From contig JBLHMK010000001.1 in the NCBI GenBank assembly GCA_047621945.1, positions 26,059-90,058 of the forward strand: DNA of 64,000 nucleotides, written 5' to 3'. This DNA comes from JAFMKE01 sp047621945. GTDB taxonomy: Bacteria; Bacteroidota; Bacteroidia; Chitinophagales; UBA8649. The position numbers and the translations under genes were made by a program. The notes under the pieces are model-generated. The model was not told the DNA's origin and ran no database searches. It was given only the letters and a program-made list of their open reading frames with translations. Positions 8,083 through 18,048 of this stretch are shown piece after piece (position 1 is the first letter of the stretch; every line of letters begins with the position of its first letter).

Positions 8083-9804
8083 TTAAAAGGAAAAACTATA
8101 TTGCCTCATGCTTACGTTACCTCTTTCATCAGCCACAAGAAATTCAAAGTCATTGACGCCCTTTACCGTGTTCTCATCTATGGTGTAGCTCATGAGATTT
8201 CGTTTAGCATCGTAAGCCATAATGACCCACTTGCCGTTCACAAAAGCATTGTAGGTTTCGATGCCAGAAAAATTATCACTAACTCTAAACTCGATTTTCT
8301 TTTGATAGGTCATTTGTTTCCCTTCACTAATATTGAGAGCTGAAATCTTGGGCGCAATAGTATCTAAATCAATAAAATAAGTACCCAATTTTCGGGTTTC
8401 ACCATGAATAAATCCTTCTCTAGCCATGCCGCCAATAGACTTTTTCCTATTCTTGTAGTCATAATAGGCGATCAAGTATTTATCTAGTTTGCTGGTATCG
8501 ATATCATGGTATTTTAGTGCAATATCAAAGTACCCAGATACAGGAGTCTGACTATTGTGAAGTTCGATGTATGGGCCATAGGAATTATGCGCTCGTTCCT
8601 TGTATTGGAAATATAAATCATCAAACAAAACGCTTTCACCTAAACTAATACGAACATTATCGTTTCTAAATTGATTGCGCTCTCCCGCTAGAAAAAGTGA
8701 GCTGTACTCTTCTTCTTTTGGAGTGAAAAAGCTCCCCTCAGCTTGATATTGAACCTTGAAGTTGGCAATAGAAGTGTTTCCATGGAAATCACTCACTTCG
8801 ATTCGAATAGAATGAACTGCATCATCAAGTAATAGGATTTCCCCTTGATTGAACAAGAGGGGATAGGTAGGAAGTTTATTTCCTTTTTCCACGAAGCACT
8901 TATGTACGGTATTGTTGTGATTCTTTTTTTGCCAATAATCACAATGGCTAAAAACATGCTTAGTGTTATCAAATGACAACTCGTCAACTCGATAATGGAA
9001 ATTGAGATTTTCGTTGTCATACAATTTTACTTCATAGACGCCATTCTTATTGCTCGTTCCGGTAAATAAATCTACGGAATGGACACCTATTCCCAGCTGT
9101 TGAGTGTTTACTAGAACCGTTGAGTTCAATTTATAGTTACCCGAACTAACTAAGGTTGTTTTCAATTTTTTACTAGCAGTAAACTGTCTTTGCTCATCCA
9201 AATTGTAAAAGAACAAATTGTAAATACTAGGTTTGGCCTGATCAATAATCCAATCTTTAAATCCATAAAGTAAAGGATTCAATGGATGCTCTAAACTATC
9301 GCGTAATTCAAAATGTAAATGTGGCCCACCTGAGCCCCCAGAATTACCCGACTTAGCAATTACATCACCCTTGTCTATAGGGAATAAACTTGGATCCATA
9401 AATTCCATGTTAATAGCAAATTCACTTTGCATTCGTTGTTGCTGTTTAACCCATTCTTGAATTTCGCTGCTAAATTTCTGAAGGTGCCCATAAACGGACA
9501 CTATTCCGTTAGGATGAGTAAGGTAAAGCGCATTGCCATAACCATATGGCGAAACTGCTACCCTAGAAATATAACCTTCTGCAACCGCATAAATACTTTT
9601 TCCTTCAACTCCTTGAGTTTTAATATCAATACCCGTATGAAAGTGTGTACTTCTTGGTTCTCCAAAGGTGCCAGATAAATAGATCTTTACATCAACAGGT
9701 GACCGGAAATAACCCTCTGGAACAATAGGCAGCGTTGCAAACAACCCTTGACTAAAGACAAATGAAAACAAAAAAACAAGCAAGTAAAAATGGATACTTT
9801 TCAT
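8083..9804 (-). CDS. M23 (LytM) peptidase, exported
   Basis: About 573 residues from the ATG at 9804, chosen because it opens a proper signal peptide (MKSIHFYLLVFLFSF); the longer frame from 9870 adds an unlikely polar leader. The M23 domain is at the N-terminus: zinc ligands in HFHTGIDIK (His56, Asp60) and HLHFEL (162-164), plus a YGH motif, so the active site looks complete and a peptidoglycan endopeptidase activity in the periplasm is expected. The remaining 370 residues look like beta-sandwich modules (for example SALNISEGKQ and a final FEFLVADERGNVS repeat-like strand). It stands alone between the SpoU and RND units. Confidence 0.9.
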   Translation of the reverse strand: MKSIHFYLLVFLFSFVFSQGLFATLPIVPEGYFRSPVDVKIYLSGTFGEPRSTHFHTGIDIKTQGVEGKSIYAVAEGYISRVAVSPYGYGNALYLTHPNGIVSVYGHLQKFSSEIQEWVKQQQRMQSEFAINMEFMDPSLFPIDKGDVIAKSGNSGGSGGPHLHFELRDSLEHPLNPLLYGFKDWIIDQAKPSIYNLFFYNLDEQRQFTASKKLKTTLVSSGNYKLNSTVLVNTQQLGIGVHSVDLFTGTSNKNGVYEVKLYDNENLNFHYRVDELSFDNTKHVFSHCDYWQKKNHNNTVHKCFVEKGNKLPTYPLLFNQGEILLLDDAVHSIRIEVSDFHGNTSIANFKVQYQAEGSFFTPKEEEYSSLFLAGERNQFRNDNVRISLGESVLFDDLYFQYKERAHNSYGPYIELHNSQTPVSGYFDIALKYHDIDTSKLDKYLIAYYDYKNRKKSIGGMAREGFIHGETRKLGTYFIDLDTIAPKISALNISEGKQMTYQKKIEFRVSDNFSGIETYNAFVNGKWVIMAYDAKRNLMSYTIDENTVKGVNDFEFLVADERGNVSMRQYSFSF

Positions 9805-9885
9805 TGTCGTAAATTTAATAGATTCTATAGGGATAATACAATTACGATACCAACATGCAAGAGTGGACAATTGCTAAGAAAAGGA

Positions 9886-9915
9886 CAAAAAAAAGGAGAA
9901 CCTAAGGTTCTCCTT
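9886..9915 (-). terminator. intrinsic terminator of the RND efflux operon
   Basis: Perfect 10-bp stem AAGGAGAACC (9893-9902) with GGTTCTCCTT (9906-9915), three-base loop; read on the reverse strand it is followed by a run of T (the A tract at 9886-9892). It lies nine bases beyond the RND stop codon. Confidence 0.9.
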
Positions 9916-9923
9916 CTATATAA

Positions 9924-12900
9924 TTATTTGAACATGTTCGCAAGCTTATTGCCTGCTCGATCAAACAATAGAATCATTACTGGAACAATTACTAATGTTA
10001 AGAATGTAGCAAAGGTTAATCCGTAAATAACGGTCCAACTTAGTGCTCCCCAGAAAATAACATTATCACCCCCAATGTAGAAATTAGGCTCTAACTGAGT
10101 TATTAAACCACTAAAATCGATATTTATTCCTACTGCTAATGGAATAAGACCTAAAACAGTGGTTATTGCCGTCAATAGTACGGGTCTTAGACGTGTTTTA
10201 CCTGCAGCGACAATTGCCGTTGTAATATCAGTTCTATTCAGACGTGTTTTCATCGACATTCCCATGTCTTTTTTCATTCTATCTCTGGTCAATTGAGTGA
10301 AATCCATCAATACAATCGCATTATTCACAACAACTCCTGCCAAGGAAATAATTCCAATCATGGTCATGATAATTACGAATTGGTCTCCAAAAACTGCGAT
10401 TCCCAAGAATACGCCAATAAAGCTAAACAATACCGAAAGTAGAATGATGATCGGAGCGGTTACCGAATTAAACTGAGTTACAATAATCAAGAAAATTGAG
10501 AAGACAGCAATCATTAATGCTGTTTTTAGGAAGGCCATGGACTTCTCTTGTTCTTCCTGTTCTCCAGTAAAGTTTATTTTATAACCATCCTTAAGTGAAA
10601 TGTTCTCTGCTATCAGCTTTTCAAGGGTTGCAATAATTTCATTTGCATTTCCGCCTTCTTCCAAATTAGAGTAAAGTGTAACCACCCGGTCTAAATCAAC
10701 TCTTCGAACAGAGCCTAAACTAGAAGTATATTTAACCGTGGCCATTGCCGAAATAGGAACTTGTTTCACTTTTCCATCTGATTGATCTCTAAACGTGATT
10801 AACATGTTTTTTAAAGACTCTAAATCATAACGCTGATCTGTTTGTAAACGAAGCATAATTGGATAGTCATCATCACCTTCATTGTAAGTCGAAATTTCCT
10901 TTCCAAATAAAGCAGTTCTTAATGAGCTAGCTACTTGAGCAGTGGATAAACCATAAGTTCTTGTAGCGGCACGATCAATATCAAACAACAATTCTGGTTT
11001 GCCTAAATCTAAATTTGATTTTAATTTTTCAATACCTTCAACTTCACCTTTAAGCATCGCATTGTTAATGAGTGTTCGAACTTCATCGTGAACTTTAAAC
11101 AACTCTTCAAACTCTTCACCGCTAATAGCTATATTAATTGGTGGGCCTACTGGAGGACCATTAGGGTCTTTTGAAACCGAAACAACTGCACCAGGTATTT
11201 GCCCTACTACATCACGAATTTCATTCATCGCTTTAGTTGTATTGAATCGTTCTGTCTCCCCATCCACATGAGTCACTTCCGTTCTGTTTTCATATTGAAC
11301 AAAAGAAATGGTCAACTTGGCTTTGTTTGGGGTTTTACCTTGGTTCTCCCCGGCCTGACCAGAATTTGGATCAGATGTTCCTTCTCCTACATTAGTTAGG
11401 ACAGATTCAACATTCAATCCAGTTCCAATACCATATTGCTCCATTGCGGCAATCACATCTTGCTCAACTATCCGAACCTTTTTATTGGTGTATTCTATAT
11501 CGGTTCCTGTAGGAAATTCTACGAATACGTTGACATAGTTAGGTTGCCCTTCTGGGAAGAAAACCACTTCTGGCTGTCTTGCATCAAAGAACATCGCCGA
11601 ACCTACAAGCATAAAAAACATACTGATAAATAGTATGATTGGCATACTTCCAGTTAAAGCCCAATGTACAAAACGTTCATATTTACCCTCAACCCAGGGA
11701 AGAATTCTTTCTTGAAAATATTTTGCTGCAGGTGAAAGGAAATACTTATTAATCAAAAAGATTAATACAACACCAAACATGATGTTCCCAATTACAACTG
11801 CTGGAGTAATTGATTTATTCAGTCCTACAACTATCAATACAAGACCTAGAACTAAAGGAATACCATTGAGCAACCAAAATGAAAGAGGTTTCATTTTCTT
11901 CTTAGTTTTGACTTCTTCATCCAGCTTCATGAAGAAAGAAGTCAAAACAGGATTAATAACCAAGGCTACAAATAATGAACTACTTAATACTATCATTAAA
12001 GTGATAGGTAAGTACTTCATAAATTCACCCATGATGTCTTTCCAAAATATTAATGGAAAAAACGCAGCTAGAGTAGTAGCCGTAGAAGCAATAATAGGAA
12101 CTGCAACTTCACCCACACCTTCTTTAGAGGCTGTTAGAATATCTTTTCCTTCTTGCAATAAACGGTAAATATTTTCAACAACTACAATTCCATTATCCAC
12201 CAACATTCCTAAGGCGAGGACTAACGAGAATAGTACCATGATATTCAGGGTAACTCCCATCAAGTTTAGGATTAAAAAACCCATTACCATACTCATTGGA
12301 ATTGCTATTCCTACGAAGAGGGCATTTCTTAAGCCTAAGAAAAATAAAAGCACGAGTACGACTAGAATTATACCTGAGATGATGCTGTTTTCTAAATTTG
12401 CTACTTGCAATTTTGTTTGCAATGAAGTATCGTTTGTAATCGTTACTGTCAGATCGTCTTCAAACTTATCTTTTTTAGCTTTAGCAATGATAGCATTGAT
12501 TTTATCAACTGCCACGATTAAGTTTTCACCACTTCGCTTCATTACATCTAAAGAAACCACTGGTTTACCACCAATTCTTGCGTAACTATCTGTCTCTTTA
12601 GCTTTAAAGCTTATTGTTGCTATATCTTTTAGAAATACGGGTTTTTGAAATTCACTTTTAACAATGATATCTTTGATTTGACTGACATCACCGAATTCAC
12701 CAACAATACGAACGGTTCTTCGATTATCTCCTACTAGAAGATCTCCCGCCGAAATTGTCATATTTTCATAGTTTATGGCATCTTCGATATCCTTAAAACT
12801 AACTTTAGCAGCTTCCATTTTAGCATTATCTACAGATATACTAACTTCCTTGTCTAGGCTTCCTCGTATTTCAACTTTGGATACTTGCGATAAATTCTCT

Positions 12901-13433
12901 ATTTCATCTTCAAGGTATTCCGCATACTCTTTTAACTGTTCAAGAGAATAGTTGTCGCCACTTAGATTGATATTAATAAATGGAATCGAAGCAAAATCTA
13001 ATTCAAATACATTAGGCTCCTGGTCCATATCAGAAGGCAATTCGCTTTGCGCTTTATCTACAGCGTCCTTAACATCAAGGAGCGCTTCACTTACATCTAC
13101 ATCAAAATCAAACTTAACAATGGTAGTTGAGTAATCTTGAATTGCTGTAGATGAAATGGAAGTAACATCTGTTATAGTGTTAATCTCTTTTTCGATGTGC
13201 CTTGTAATTAGGTTTTCCATATCCTCAGGTGAATTACCTGGATATGCCACACCAACGTAAATAGTTGGTACGTTAATCTCTGGAAAATTTTCACGAGGCA
13301 TAGAATTGTATGCTCCAATACCCGTAATTAATATAAGGAACATCAAAATTACTACGCTTGTTCTATTATCAACCGATAAGGTTGACAAGAAGAATTCACG
13401 TGTTATTTGATTTGATTTTTTATCTTGACTCAT
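9924..13433 (-). CDS. RND efflux pump permease (AcrB/HAE1 type)
   Basis: A 1169-residue inner-membrane transporter forming the motor of a tripartite efflux pump with the adaptor and TolC genes just upstream. Start is ATG at 13433. TM1 is followed by the porter domain (NFPEINVPTIYV, YPGNSPEDMENLI). TM4 reads LVDNGIVVVENIYR, where AcrB has two Asp; here the second is Asn, and the TM10 Lys is replaced in VVVNNAIVLMDF. Two extra hydrophobic segments lie in the central loop after TM6 (about residues 520-565), which explains the length above the usual 1030-1050. Substrates are unknown. Confidence 0.93.
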   Translation of the reverse strand: MSQDKKSNQITREFFLSTLSVDNRTSVVILMFLILITGIGAYNSMPRENFPEINVPTIYVGVAYPGNSPEDMENLITRHIEKEINTITDVTSISSTAIQDYSTTIVKFDFDVDVSEALLDVKDAVDKAQSELPSDMDQEPNVFELDFASIPFININLSGDNYSLEQLKEYAEYLEDEIENLSQVSKVEIRGSLDKEVSISVDNAKMEAAKVSFKDIEDAINYENMTISAGDLLVGDNRRTVRIVGEFGDVSQIKDIIVKSEFQKPVFLKDIATISFKAKETDSYARIGGKPVVSLDVMKRSGENLIVAVDKINAIIAKAKKDKFEDDLTVTITNDTSLQTKLQVANLENSIISGIILVVLVLLFFLGLRNALFVGIAIPMSMVMGFLILNLMGVTLNIMVLFSLVLALGMLVDNGIVVVENIYRLLQEGKDILTASKEGVGEVAVPIIASTATTLAAFFPLIFWKDIMGEFMKYLPITLMIVLSSSLFVALVINPVLTSFFMKLDEEVKTKKKMKPLSFWLLNGIPLVLGLVLIVVGLNKSITPAVVIGNIMFGVVLIFLINKYFLSPAAKYFQERILPWVEGKYERFVHWALTGSMPIILFISMFFMLVGSAMFFDARQPEVVFFPEGQPNYVNVFVEFPTGTDIEYTNKKVRIVEQDVIAAMEQYGIGTGLNVESVLTNVGEGTSDPNSGQAGENQGKTPNKAKLTISFVQYENRTEVTHVDGETERFNTTKAMNEIRDVVGQIPGAVVSVSKDPNGPPVGPPINIAISGEEFEELFKVHDEVRTLINNAMLKGEVEGIEKLKSNLDLGKPELLFDIDRAATRTYGLSTAQVASSLRTALFGKEISTYNEGDDDYPIMLRLQTDQRYDLESLKNMLITFRDQSDGKVKQVPISAMATVKYTSSLGSVRRVDLDRVVTLYSNLEEGGNANEIIATLEKLIAENISLKDGYKINFTGEQEEQEKSMAFLKTALMIAVFSIFLIIVTQFNSVTAPIIILLSVLFSFIGVFLGIAVFGDQFVIIMTMIGIISLAGVVVNNAIVLMDFTQLTRDRMKKDMGMSMKTRLNRTDITTAIVAAGKTRLRPVLLTAITTVLGLIPLAVGINIDFSGLITQLEPNFYIGGDNVIFWGALSWTVIYGLTFATFLTLVIVPVMILLFDRAGNKLANMFK

Positions 13434-13459
13434 TGCAATCAGCTTATTCGTTCAATAAA

Positions 13460-14599
13460 TTATTTTTGGATATGGATAAATTGTCCATCCAATACGTTTC
13501 GGAAACCTTCATTAATGATCACATCTTCTGCACCTAAACCGGAAGTAACTAGTATGTTTCCACCATAGCTTTCTCCAACTTCAATTACTTTCTTAACTGC
13601 GATAGTTTCCATGCTTAGTGTATCAATGGTAGCCGTGTAGACGAAGTAACCTTTAGAAGATTCTTGCAGAAGACTCGTCGGTATTGTGATGGCATCTTTT
13701 ACCGACTCATTCGTAAATTTTGCTTTAACCAACATATTCGGCTTGATTTCTCCTTTACTATTTTCTATCGCAGCTATAATTTGAAATGCACGATTGTAAG
13801 TACTTACTATTTGACCAACAGAAGTAACTTTGGCGCTTTTTTCAATTCCTAGGGCTGGTAGATCAACTAGAATAATATCTCCCTTTTTCACTTTGCCTAA
13901 ATAGACTTCTGGCAAATCTATTCGAACTTCCATTTTAGAGTTATTCACTACCTGGCAAGCAGGCATTCCAGGTGAAGCCATTTCTCCAAGCTTTAAACTA
14001 ATCGATTCAATATACCCACTAATAGGTGCTTGAATAGAAGTTTTACTTAACTGGGTATTTATAGAACCTTTCTTGTCATTAAGTGATTCATAGTTGTTTT
14101 TAGCTTGTAAATACTCAATTTCAGAACCAATTTTTTGATCCCAAAGTCGTTGTCTTTTGTCAAAAACATCTTTAGCTAAGGTGATGTTTGTTTCTAATTC
14201 AGCTAGTTGACTAAGAATTACGCTGTTGTCTAATTGGATTAATGTTTTACCCTTTGAAACATATTGCCCCTCATTAACAAGAACACGAGTTACTAAACCA
14301 CCCATATCAGTAGTCACCATTACGTTGTTTTCTGTATATGTTTTTCCTTGAGCTTCTATGTAATTGTTGAATTCACCTTTAGCTAAGTCAATAACTGTAA
14401 CTAGCTCTAATTTCTCCTCTTTTGAGGTGCTGTCTAGTTCCTCGATGCTTACTTCTAAAGCATTCAGCTTGGCTTCCATTGTTTTGATTTCAGCTTCCAC
14501 TTTGCTTTTTTGGCTTTTTAATTCTCCCAAAGTGGAATTTTCTCCGCAAGCAGAGAATAACATTAATCCGACTAATAATAATTTGATGCTACTTTTCAT
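13460..14599 (-). CDS. RND efflux periplasmic adaptor (membrane fusion protein)
   Basis: A 379-residue lipid-anchored adaptor linking the RND pump and TolC. Lipobox LFSAC places the lipidated Cys at 18. A coiled coil begins right after it (about 25-60), unusual as an extra helical segment before the first barrel-sandwich half, then the lipoyl-like part (VTTDMGGLVTRVLVNEGQYV), an alpha hairpin around 130-175, the second lipoyl half (IQAPISGYIESISLKLGEM) and a beta barrel. It lies 26 bp upstream of the pump gene and 10 bp downstream of the tolC gene, in one operon. Confidence 0.93.
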   Translation of the reverse strand: MKSSIKLLLVGLMLFSACGENSTLGELKSQKSKVEAEIKTMEAKLNALEVSIEELDSTSKEEKLELVTVIDLAKGEFNNYIEAQGKTYTENNVMVTTDMGGLVTRVLVNEGQYVSKGKTLIQLDNSVILSQLAELETNITLAKDVFDKRQRLWDQKIGSEIEYLQAKNNYESLNDKKGSINTQLSKTSIQAPISGYIESISLKLGEMASPGMPACQVVNNSKMEVRIDLPEVYLGKVKKGDIILVDLPALGIEKSAKVTSVGQIVSTYNRAFQIIAAIENSKGEIKPNMLVKAKFTNESVKDAITIPTSLLQESSKGYFVYTATIDTLSMETIAVKKVIEVGESYGGNILVTSGLGAEDVIINEGFRNVLDGQFIHIQK

Positions 14600-14609
14600 T
14601 GTTGTTTTT

Positions 14610-15923
14610 TTATAAAGAACCTAAGGCTTTGTTTACGTCAAGTTTTGCAATTAATAAATTGTATAAGGATTGGGTGTAATTAATCATTGTGTTGGTGTAT
14701 TCTTGTTGGGCTTGAGAAAGCTCGAAACTACTTCCAACTCCTTCATTGAACATGATAATAGTTTTATTCAAGATCTTGTCTGCCAAAGCTAAATTTTCAA
14801 CTTGATTATTATATTCGCTAATGGCATTTGCCATGTTGTTTTGCGAATTAGATACTTGTAGGTCAATTACTTCCTTGATATTAGCTTGATTGTTTTCAAT
14901 TATTTGAAGTTCCAGCTTACGTTGTTGAACTTGCGATTTCGCTTTTAATCCGTCAAATACAGGGATTTTTAGTTTAAAACCAACGGTTCCAAAGTCATAC
15001 CATCTCAGGTTTGAATCGAAAAAATTGAAAGTTTCTCTTTGAGCTAAAGTCCCGTATAGGGCATAGGCATACAAGCTTGGGAAATAACTTGATCTAGCTT
15101 GTTTAATATCATACTTTCTAAGAGCTGCTTGATTGGCAAGTAGCTTAGTTTCAATACGGTTTTCTGGATCAGCTTGGGCACTTACCTCATAGCTAAAGTT
15201 TTCCATCATGGTAATGAATTCTTCGTCTAGAATGATGGTCGAATCATTGGGCATACCAATAACATACTTTAAATTTAGAAGTGCATTTTCCCATTGATTT
15301 CGCTGCTTTTCAATTTGTGTTAACAAATTTGACATGTTTAACTCTAATCGGTTAACACTTAACTCATCAATTAATCCTTCCTTATAGGTTGCGCTTGTTT
15401 CATTAAGGATTTGTCTAAGAGTAGCTTCGTTTTGACTTAAAAGGGAATAAGCTTCTTGGCTAATTAGTGCTCCGTAATAGGCTTTTATAATACTTTCTGT
15501 AGTATTTATTCTTTGTTGTTCAACCTCGTAATCAGCGGAAGCAATTAAAGCGTTTCTTGCCTTTAAACCATAAATGTATCTAGCGTCAAAAACAAGTTGC
15601 GATACATCTGCGGTTAAGTTTGCCGTCTGTGGTTGAGCAAAAATGAATTCTTGCTCAGTAGGGCCAAACACTCCTGCCGGAATAATACTTACTTGTTGCT
15701 CGAAAGCAAAGGCATAGTCCAAGTTTACATTAATTTGCGGAAATCCTTCTGTCATTATTTCAAAAGCATATTCTTTTCGAATCTCAGCGTTTACTTTGGC
15801 ATTCTTTAAATCATTGTTGTTCTCTAACCCAAACTCGATAGCTTCTTCAAGCGACAAATTATCTTGCGCAAAAAGAGCTACAGGCAGCAAGAACAATGAA
15901 AGGATAGTTCTTAATTTATTCAT
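14610..15923 (-). CDS. TolC-family outer membrane efflux protein
   Basis: A 437-residue outer-membrane exit duct. A signal peptide (about 1-19, cleavage after LFAQ) precedes two TolC/OEP repeats, each with long coiled-coil helices and short beta segments; LSLEEAIEFGLENNNDLK at 23-40 is the standard opening and AQQEYTNTMINYTQSLYNLLIAKLDV the standard close. Length is typical. The start overlaps the end of the tetR gene by eight bases, giving translational coupling. Confidence 0.94.
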   Translation of the reverse strand: MNKLRTILSLFLLPVALFAQDNLSLEEAIEFGLENNNDLKNAKVNAEIRKEYAFEIMTEGFPQINVNLDYAFAFEQQVSIIPAGVFGPTEQEFIFAQPQTANLTADVSQLVFDARYIYGLKARNALIASADYEVEQQRINTTESIIKAYYGALISQEAYSLLSQNEATLRQILNETSATYKEGLIDELSVNRLELNMSNLLTQIEKQRNQWENALLNLKYVIGMPNDSTIILDEEFITMMENFSYEVSAQADPENRIETKLLANQAALRKYDIKQARSSYFPSLYAYALYGTLAQRETFNFFDSNLRWYDFGTVGFKLKIPVFDGLKAKSQVQQRKLELQIIENNQANIKEVIDLQVSNSQNNMANAISEYNNQVENLALADKILNKTIIMFNEGVGSSFELSQAQQEYTNTMINYTQSLYNLLIAKLDVNKALGSL

Positions 15924-16527
15924 TTTCTTCTAATTGTATGTTTTTTAAATATTTATGGCCTTTTTCAGTTGAAATACCATGGAGGTGGTAAGCAATAAAC
16001 TCTTTATATAAGTCGGAGAAATTGTAATCCGAAGGAGGGAAATTATACGGGTTAACTAAATAATCAATTGAGTTGATGTATAGTTTTGTAATTACATCTT
16101 CATCAATTCCCATCCGGTACATGCCGTCTTCTTTACCTTTTGATATATTCGCTTTTATACAGCTGTAAATAAATTCTGTTTTGAATTGATCTATTATCGT
16201 CCAAGCTTCTGGGTAGTATTTTTTAATATCGTAGATAGAAGAAGGGTGCATAGATCGAAACTGTTTCAAGCTTTCTCTAACAATGCGGATGATTTCATCA
16301 ATCGCATTTTCAGCATCTGTAATTGCCGTTCCAATGACTATCTTTTCCTGTGAAAAGTGAAGCTGCAAAGTCTTCTGAACTAGGTCAGACTTATTATCTA
16401 CATATTGGTAAAGTGTTTTTTTCGAAATCCCTAACTCTCTTGAAATGTCGTCCATTGTTATTGAACGAACACCAAGTTTAAAGAAAAGTTCTTTAGCTTT
16501 GACTAATATTTGTTGTTCTTGAGTCAT
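15916..16527 (-). CDS. TetR/AcrR-family regulator of the efflux operon
   Basis: About 203 residues from the ATG at 16527 (MTQEQQILVKAKELFFKLG), preferred over the in-frame ATG at 16557 because TetR proteins begin just before the first HTH helix. The helix-turn-helix covers about 8-50 (ITMDDISRELGISKKTLYQY). The C-terminal ligand domain is divergent, as usual. It heads the operon tetR-tolC-MFP-RND and ends with TGA overlapping the tolC ATG, so it most likely autorepresses the operon from a site in 16528-16699; the inducer is unknown. Confidence 0.92.
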   Translation of the reverse strand: MTQEQQILVKAKELFFKLGVRSITMDDISRELGISKKTLYQYVDNKSDLVQKTLQLHFSQEKIVIGTAITDAENAIDEIIRIVRESLKQFRSMHPSSIYDIKKYYPEAWTIIDQFKTEFIYSCIKANISKGKEDGMYRMGIDEDVITKLYINSIDYLVNPYNFPPSDYNFSDLYKEFIAYHLHGISTEKGHKYLKNIQLEENE

Positions 16528-16631
16528 AAATTGAGTGCAAAAATAAGTCGAAAACACTTAGGAAACAAATTTCAATGTTAAAGTTTCCAAAGTTTTTTAT
16601 CTTAGAACTCTTATGTTAATCTTCTGTTAAC

Positions 16632-16639
16632 TATATTTG
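16632..16639 (+). promoter_or_regulatory. candidate -7 box for the first DUF1573 gene
   Basis: TATATTTG matches TAnnTTTG exactly, 60 bases before the ATG at 16700, in the divergent gap shared with the TetR-led operon. The upstream -33 partner is weak. A leader of about 50 nucleotides is implied. Confidence 0.5.
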
Positions 16640-16699
16640 CACAATATTTAATTGGTGTAGAAATAGAATACTTTTGTTTCGAACAAAAAATATACATTT

Positions 16700-17119
16700 A
16701 TGAAGAGTTTATTATTCGTTTTATTTGCATTTATTGGTTTAAGTGCGGTCGCACAAGATGGTGGTTTAAATTTAGCGGTGGAAGGGGGAGCTCAAATTGA
16801 GTTTGTTGAAGAAACTGTTGACTATGGCACTATTTCAAAAGGTTCTGATGGGAACCGTGAATTTATTTTCACTAATAATGGAAATGAGCCATTGATTATC
16901 TCAAGTTGTAAAGGATCTTGCGGTTGTACCGTGCCTAAGTGTCCAACTGAGCCGGTATTGCCTGGTGAAACTGCAAAAATAAAAGTAAAATATGATACGA
17001 ATAGACTTGGTAAATTTACAAAGTCAATTACTGTAACATCTAATGCGGGTGCACCACTGAAAACTGTAAAAATTACAGGTAATGTTGTTGCATCTACCCC
17101 AGAACAAGCTCCTGAGTAA
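16700..17119 (+). CDS. DUF1573 exported protein, copy 1
   Basis: A 139-residue secreted protein with a clear signal peptide (about 1-18, ending SAVAQ). The mature part is one DUF1573 Ig-like beta sandwich: FVEETVDYGTISKGSDG, then FTNNGNEPLIISSCKGSCGCTVP, ending in a PGETAKIKVKYDT strand. The GSCGCT cysteines are conserved in the family and may form a disulfide or bind a metal. It is closely similar in layout to the protein at 20938-21372. Monocistronic in appearance. Function is unknown; a surface or periplasmic binding role is often assumed for this family. Confidence 0.9.
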   Translation: MKSLLFVLFAFIGLSAVAQDGGLNLAVEGGAQIEFVEETVDYGTISKGSDGNREFIFTNNGNEPLIISSCKGSCGCTVPKCPTEPVLPGETAKIKVKYDTNRLGKFTKSITVTSNAGAPLKTVKITGNVVASTPEQAPE

Positions 17120-17170
17120 TTTTCAAAAAAGTCGTAAGTTTTGTCGTTATTACTCAGATAAGCTGTCCAT

Positions 17171-17188
17171 GAGCTCCGCAAGGAGCTC
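17171..17188. terminator. GNRA-capped hairpin between convergent genes
   Basis: GAGCTCC (17171-17177) pairs with GGAGCTC (17182-17188) around a GCAA tetraloop, between the convergent DUF1573 and SDR genes. Neither side has a strong T run (TTGGTGTTT on the forward side), so termination is plausible but not certain. Confidence 0.5.
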
Positions 17189-17214
17189 TTGGTGTTTCTA
17201 GTAGTCTCGTCTTT

Positions 17215-17991
17215 CTAAATTTTCGTCTTTTTGATCATGATTTTCTCATAAAGTTTGGGAAACCATCTATTTAACCAGAATACTCTCTTCGCTGTCTTTC
17301 CTATAAGAACAAGGTCTTTTCTATTCTCAATGGCTTGAAAAATTTGAGAAGCAACCATACTTGGGGTAAGAGCTTCTTGTGTGGAGTTTTTAAAATATTT
17401 TTGCTGGCTTTCTTGTAATTCTGTATTCACAAAACTAGGGCAGATTGTAAGCACTTGAACCTGCTCCATACGTAATTCAGCTCTTAAGCTTCCTAAATAG
17501 CCCCATACAGCATGTTTGCTAGCCGCATAGGCAGTTCTATATAATAAAGGACTATACCCAGCTACGCTTGATACACTTGCTAGTGTGCCATGATTGCGTA
17601 TGATTTCTGGTAGAGCAAAGTGGCTTAAATGAACGGTTCCCATAAAGTTAATGTCCATTAAATTTTTGGTAGCTGATATACTAGTCTCTTTTTCTGGAGC
17701 GATGAATGTGATTCCCGCGTTGTTAATTAACATATCAATCTGACCTAGCTGAGTTTTACATGCATTAATGAATGCTTCACAGGCTTCAGCATCTCTAATA
17801 TCGACTACTTGAAGATAATGCTTGCAGTTATTGCTAGCTAACTGCACCCTTAATTCTTCCAGCGCTTCTTCTCGAATATCAACTCCGGCAACATTCATGT
17901 TTAGCTTTACTGCTTGTAAGGCTAAAGCTTTCCCAATACCACGTGCAATTCCCGAAATAACGATGGTTTTATTCTCAAAATTTGAAGTCAT
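17215..17991 (-). CDS. short-chain dehydrogenase/reductase
   Basis: About 258 residues from the ATG at 17991 (MTSNFENKTIVISG); an earlier in-frame ATG at 18015 adds eight unlikely residues. Classical SDR: nucleotide-binding GIARGIG at 14-20, NNAG at 90-93, catalytic Ser in ASVSSVAG near 141, and YAASK with Tyr155 and Lys159. The acidic residue in AGVDIR after beta strand 2 favours NAD over NADP. The C-terminus is rich in basic and aromatic residues (RVFWLNRWFPKLYEKIMIKK), typical of SDRs acting on lipid-like substrates. The substrate is not known. Confidence 0.9.
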   Translation of the reverse strand: MTSNFENKTIVISGIARGIGKALALQAVKLNMNVAGVDIREEALEELRVQLASNNCKHYLQVVDIRDAEACEAFINACKTQLGQIDMLINNAGITFIAPEKETSISATKNLMDINFMGTVHLSHFALPEIIRNHGTLASVSSVAGYSPLLYRTAYAASKHAVWGYLGSLRAELRMEQVQVLTICPSFVNTELQESQQKYFKNSTQEALTPSMVASQIFQAIENRKDLVLIGKTAKRVFWLNRWFPKLYEKIMIKKTKI

Positions 17992-18048
17992 TAATTCAAA
18001 GTTAAGCTTAATCATGGAGATTTTTTATCTTCAAGGATACTAACAACT

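Noticed and set aside
11779..12585. Forward frames antisense to the RND pump gene
   Set aside because: Shadow frames of a strongly conserved reverse gene, with low-complexity translations.
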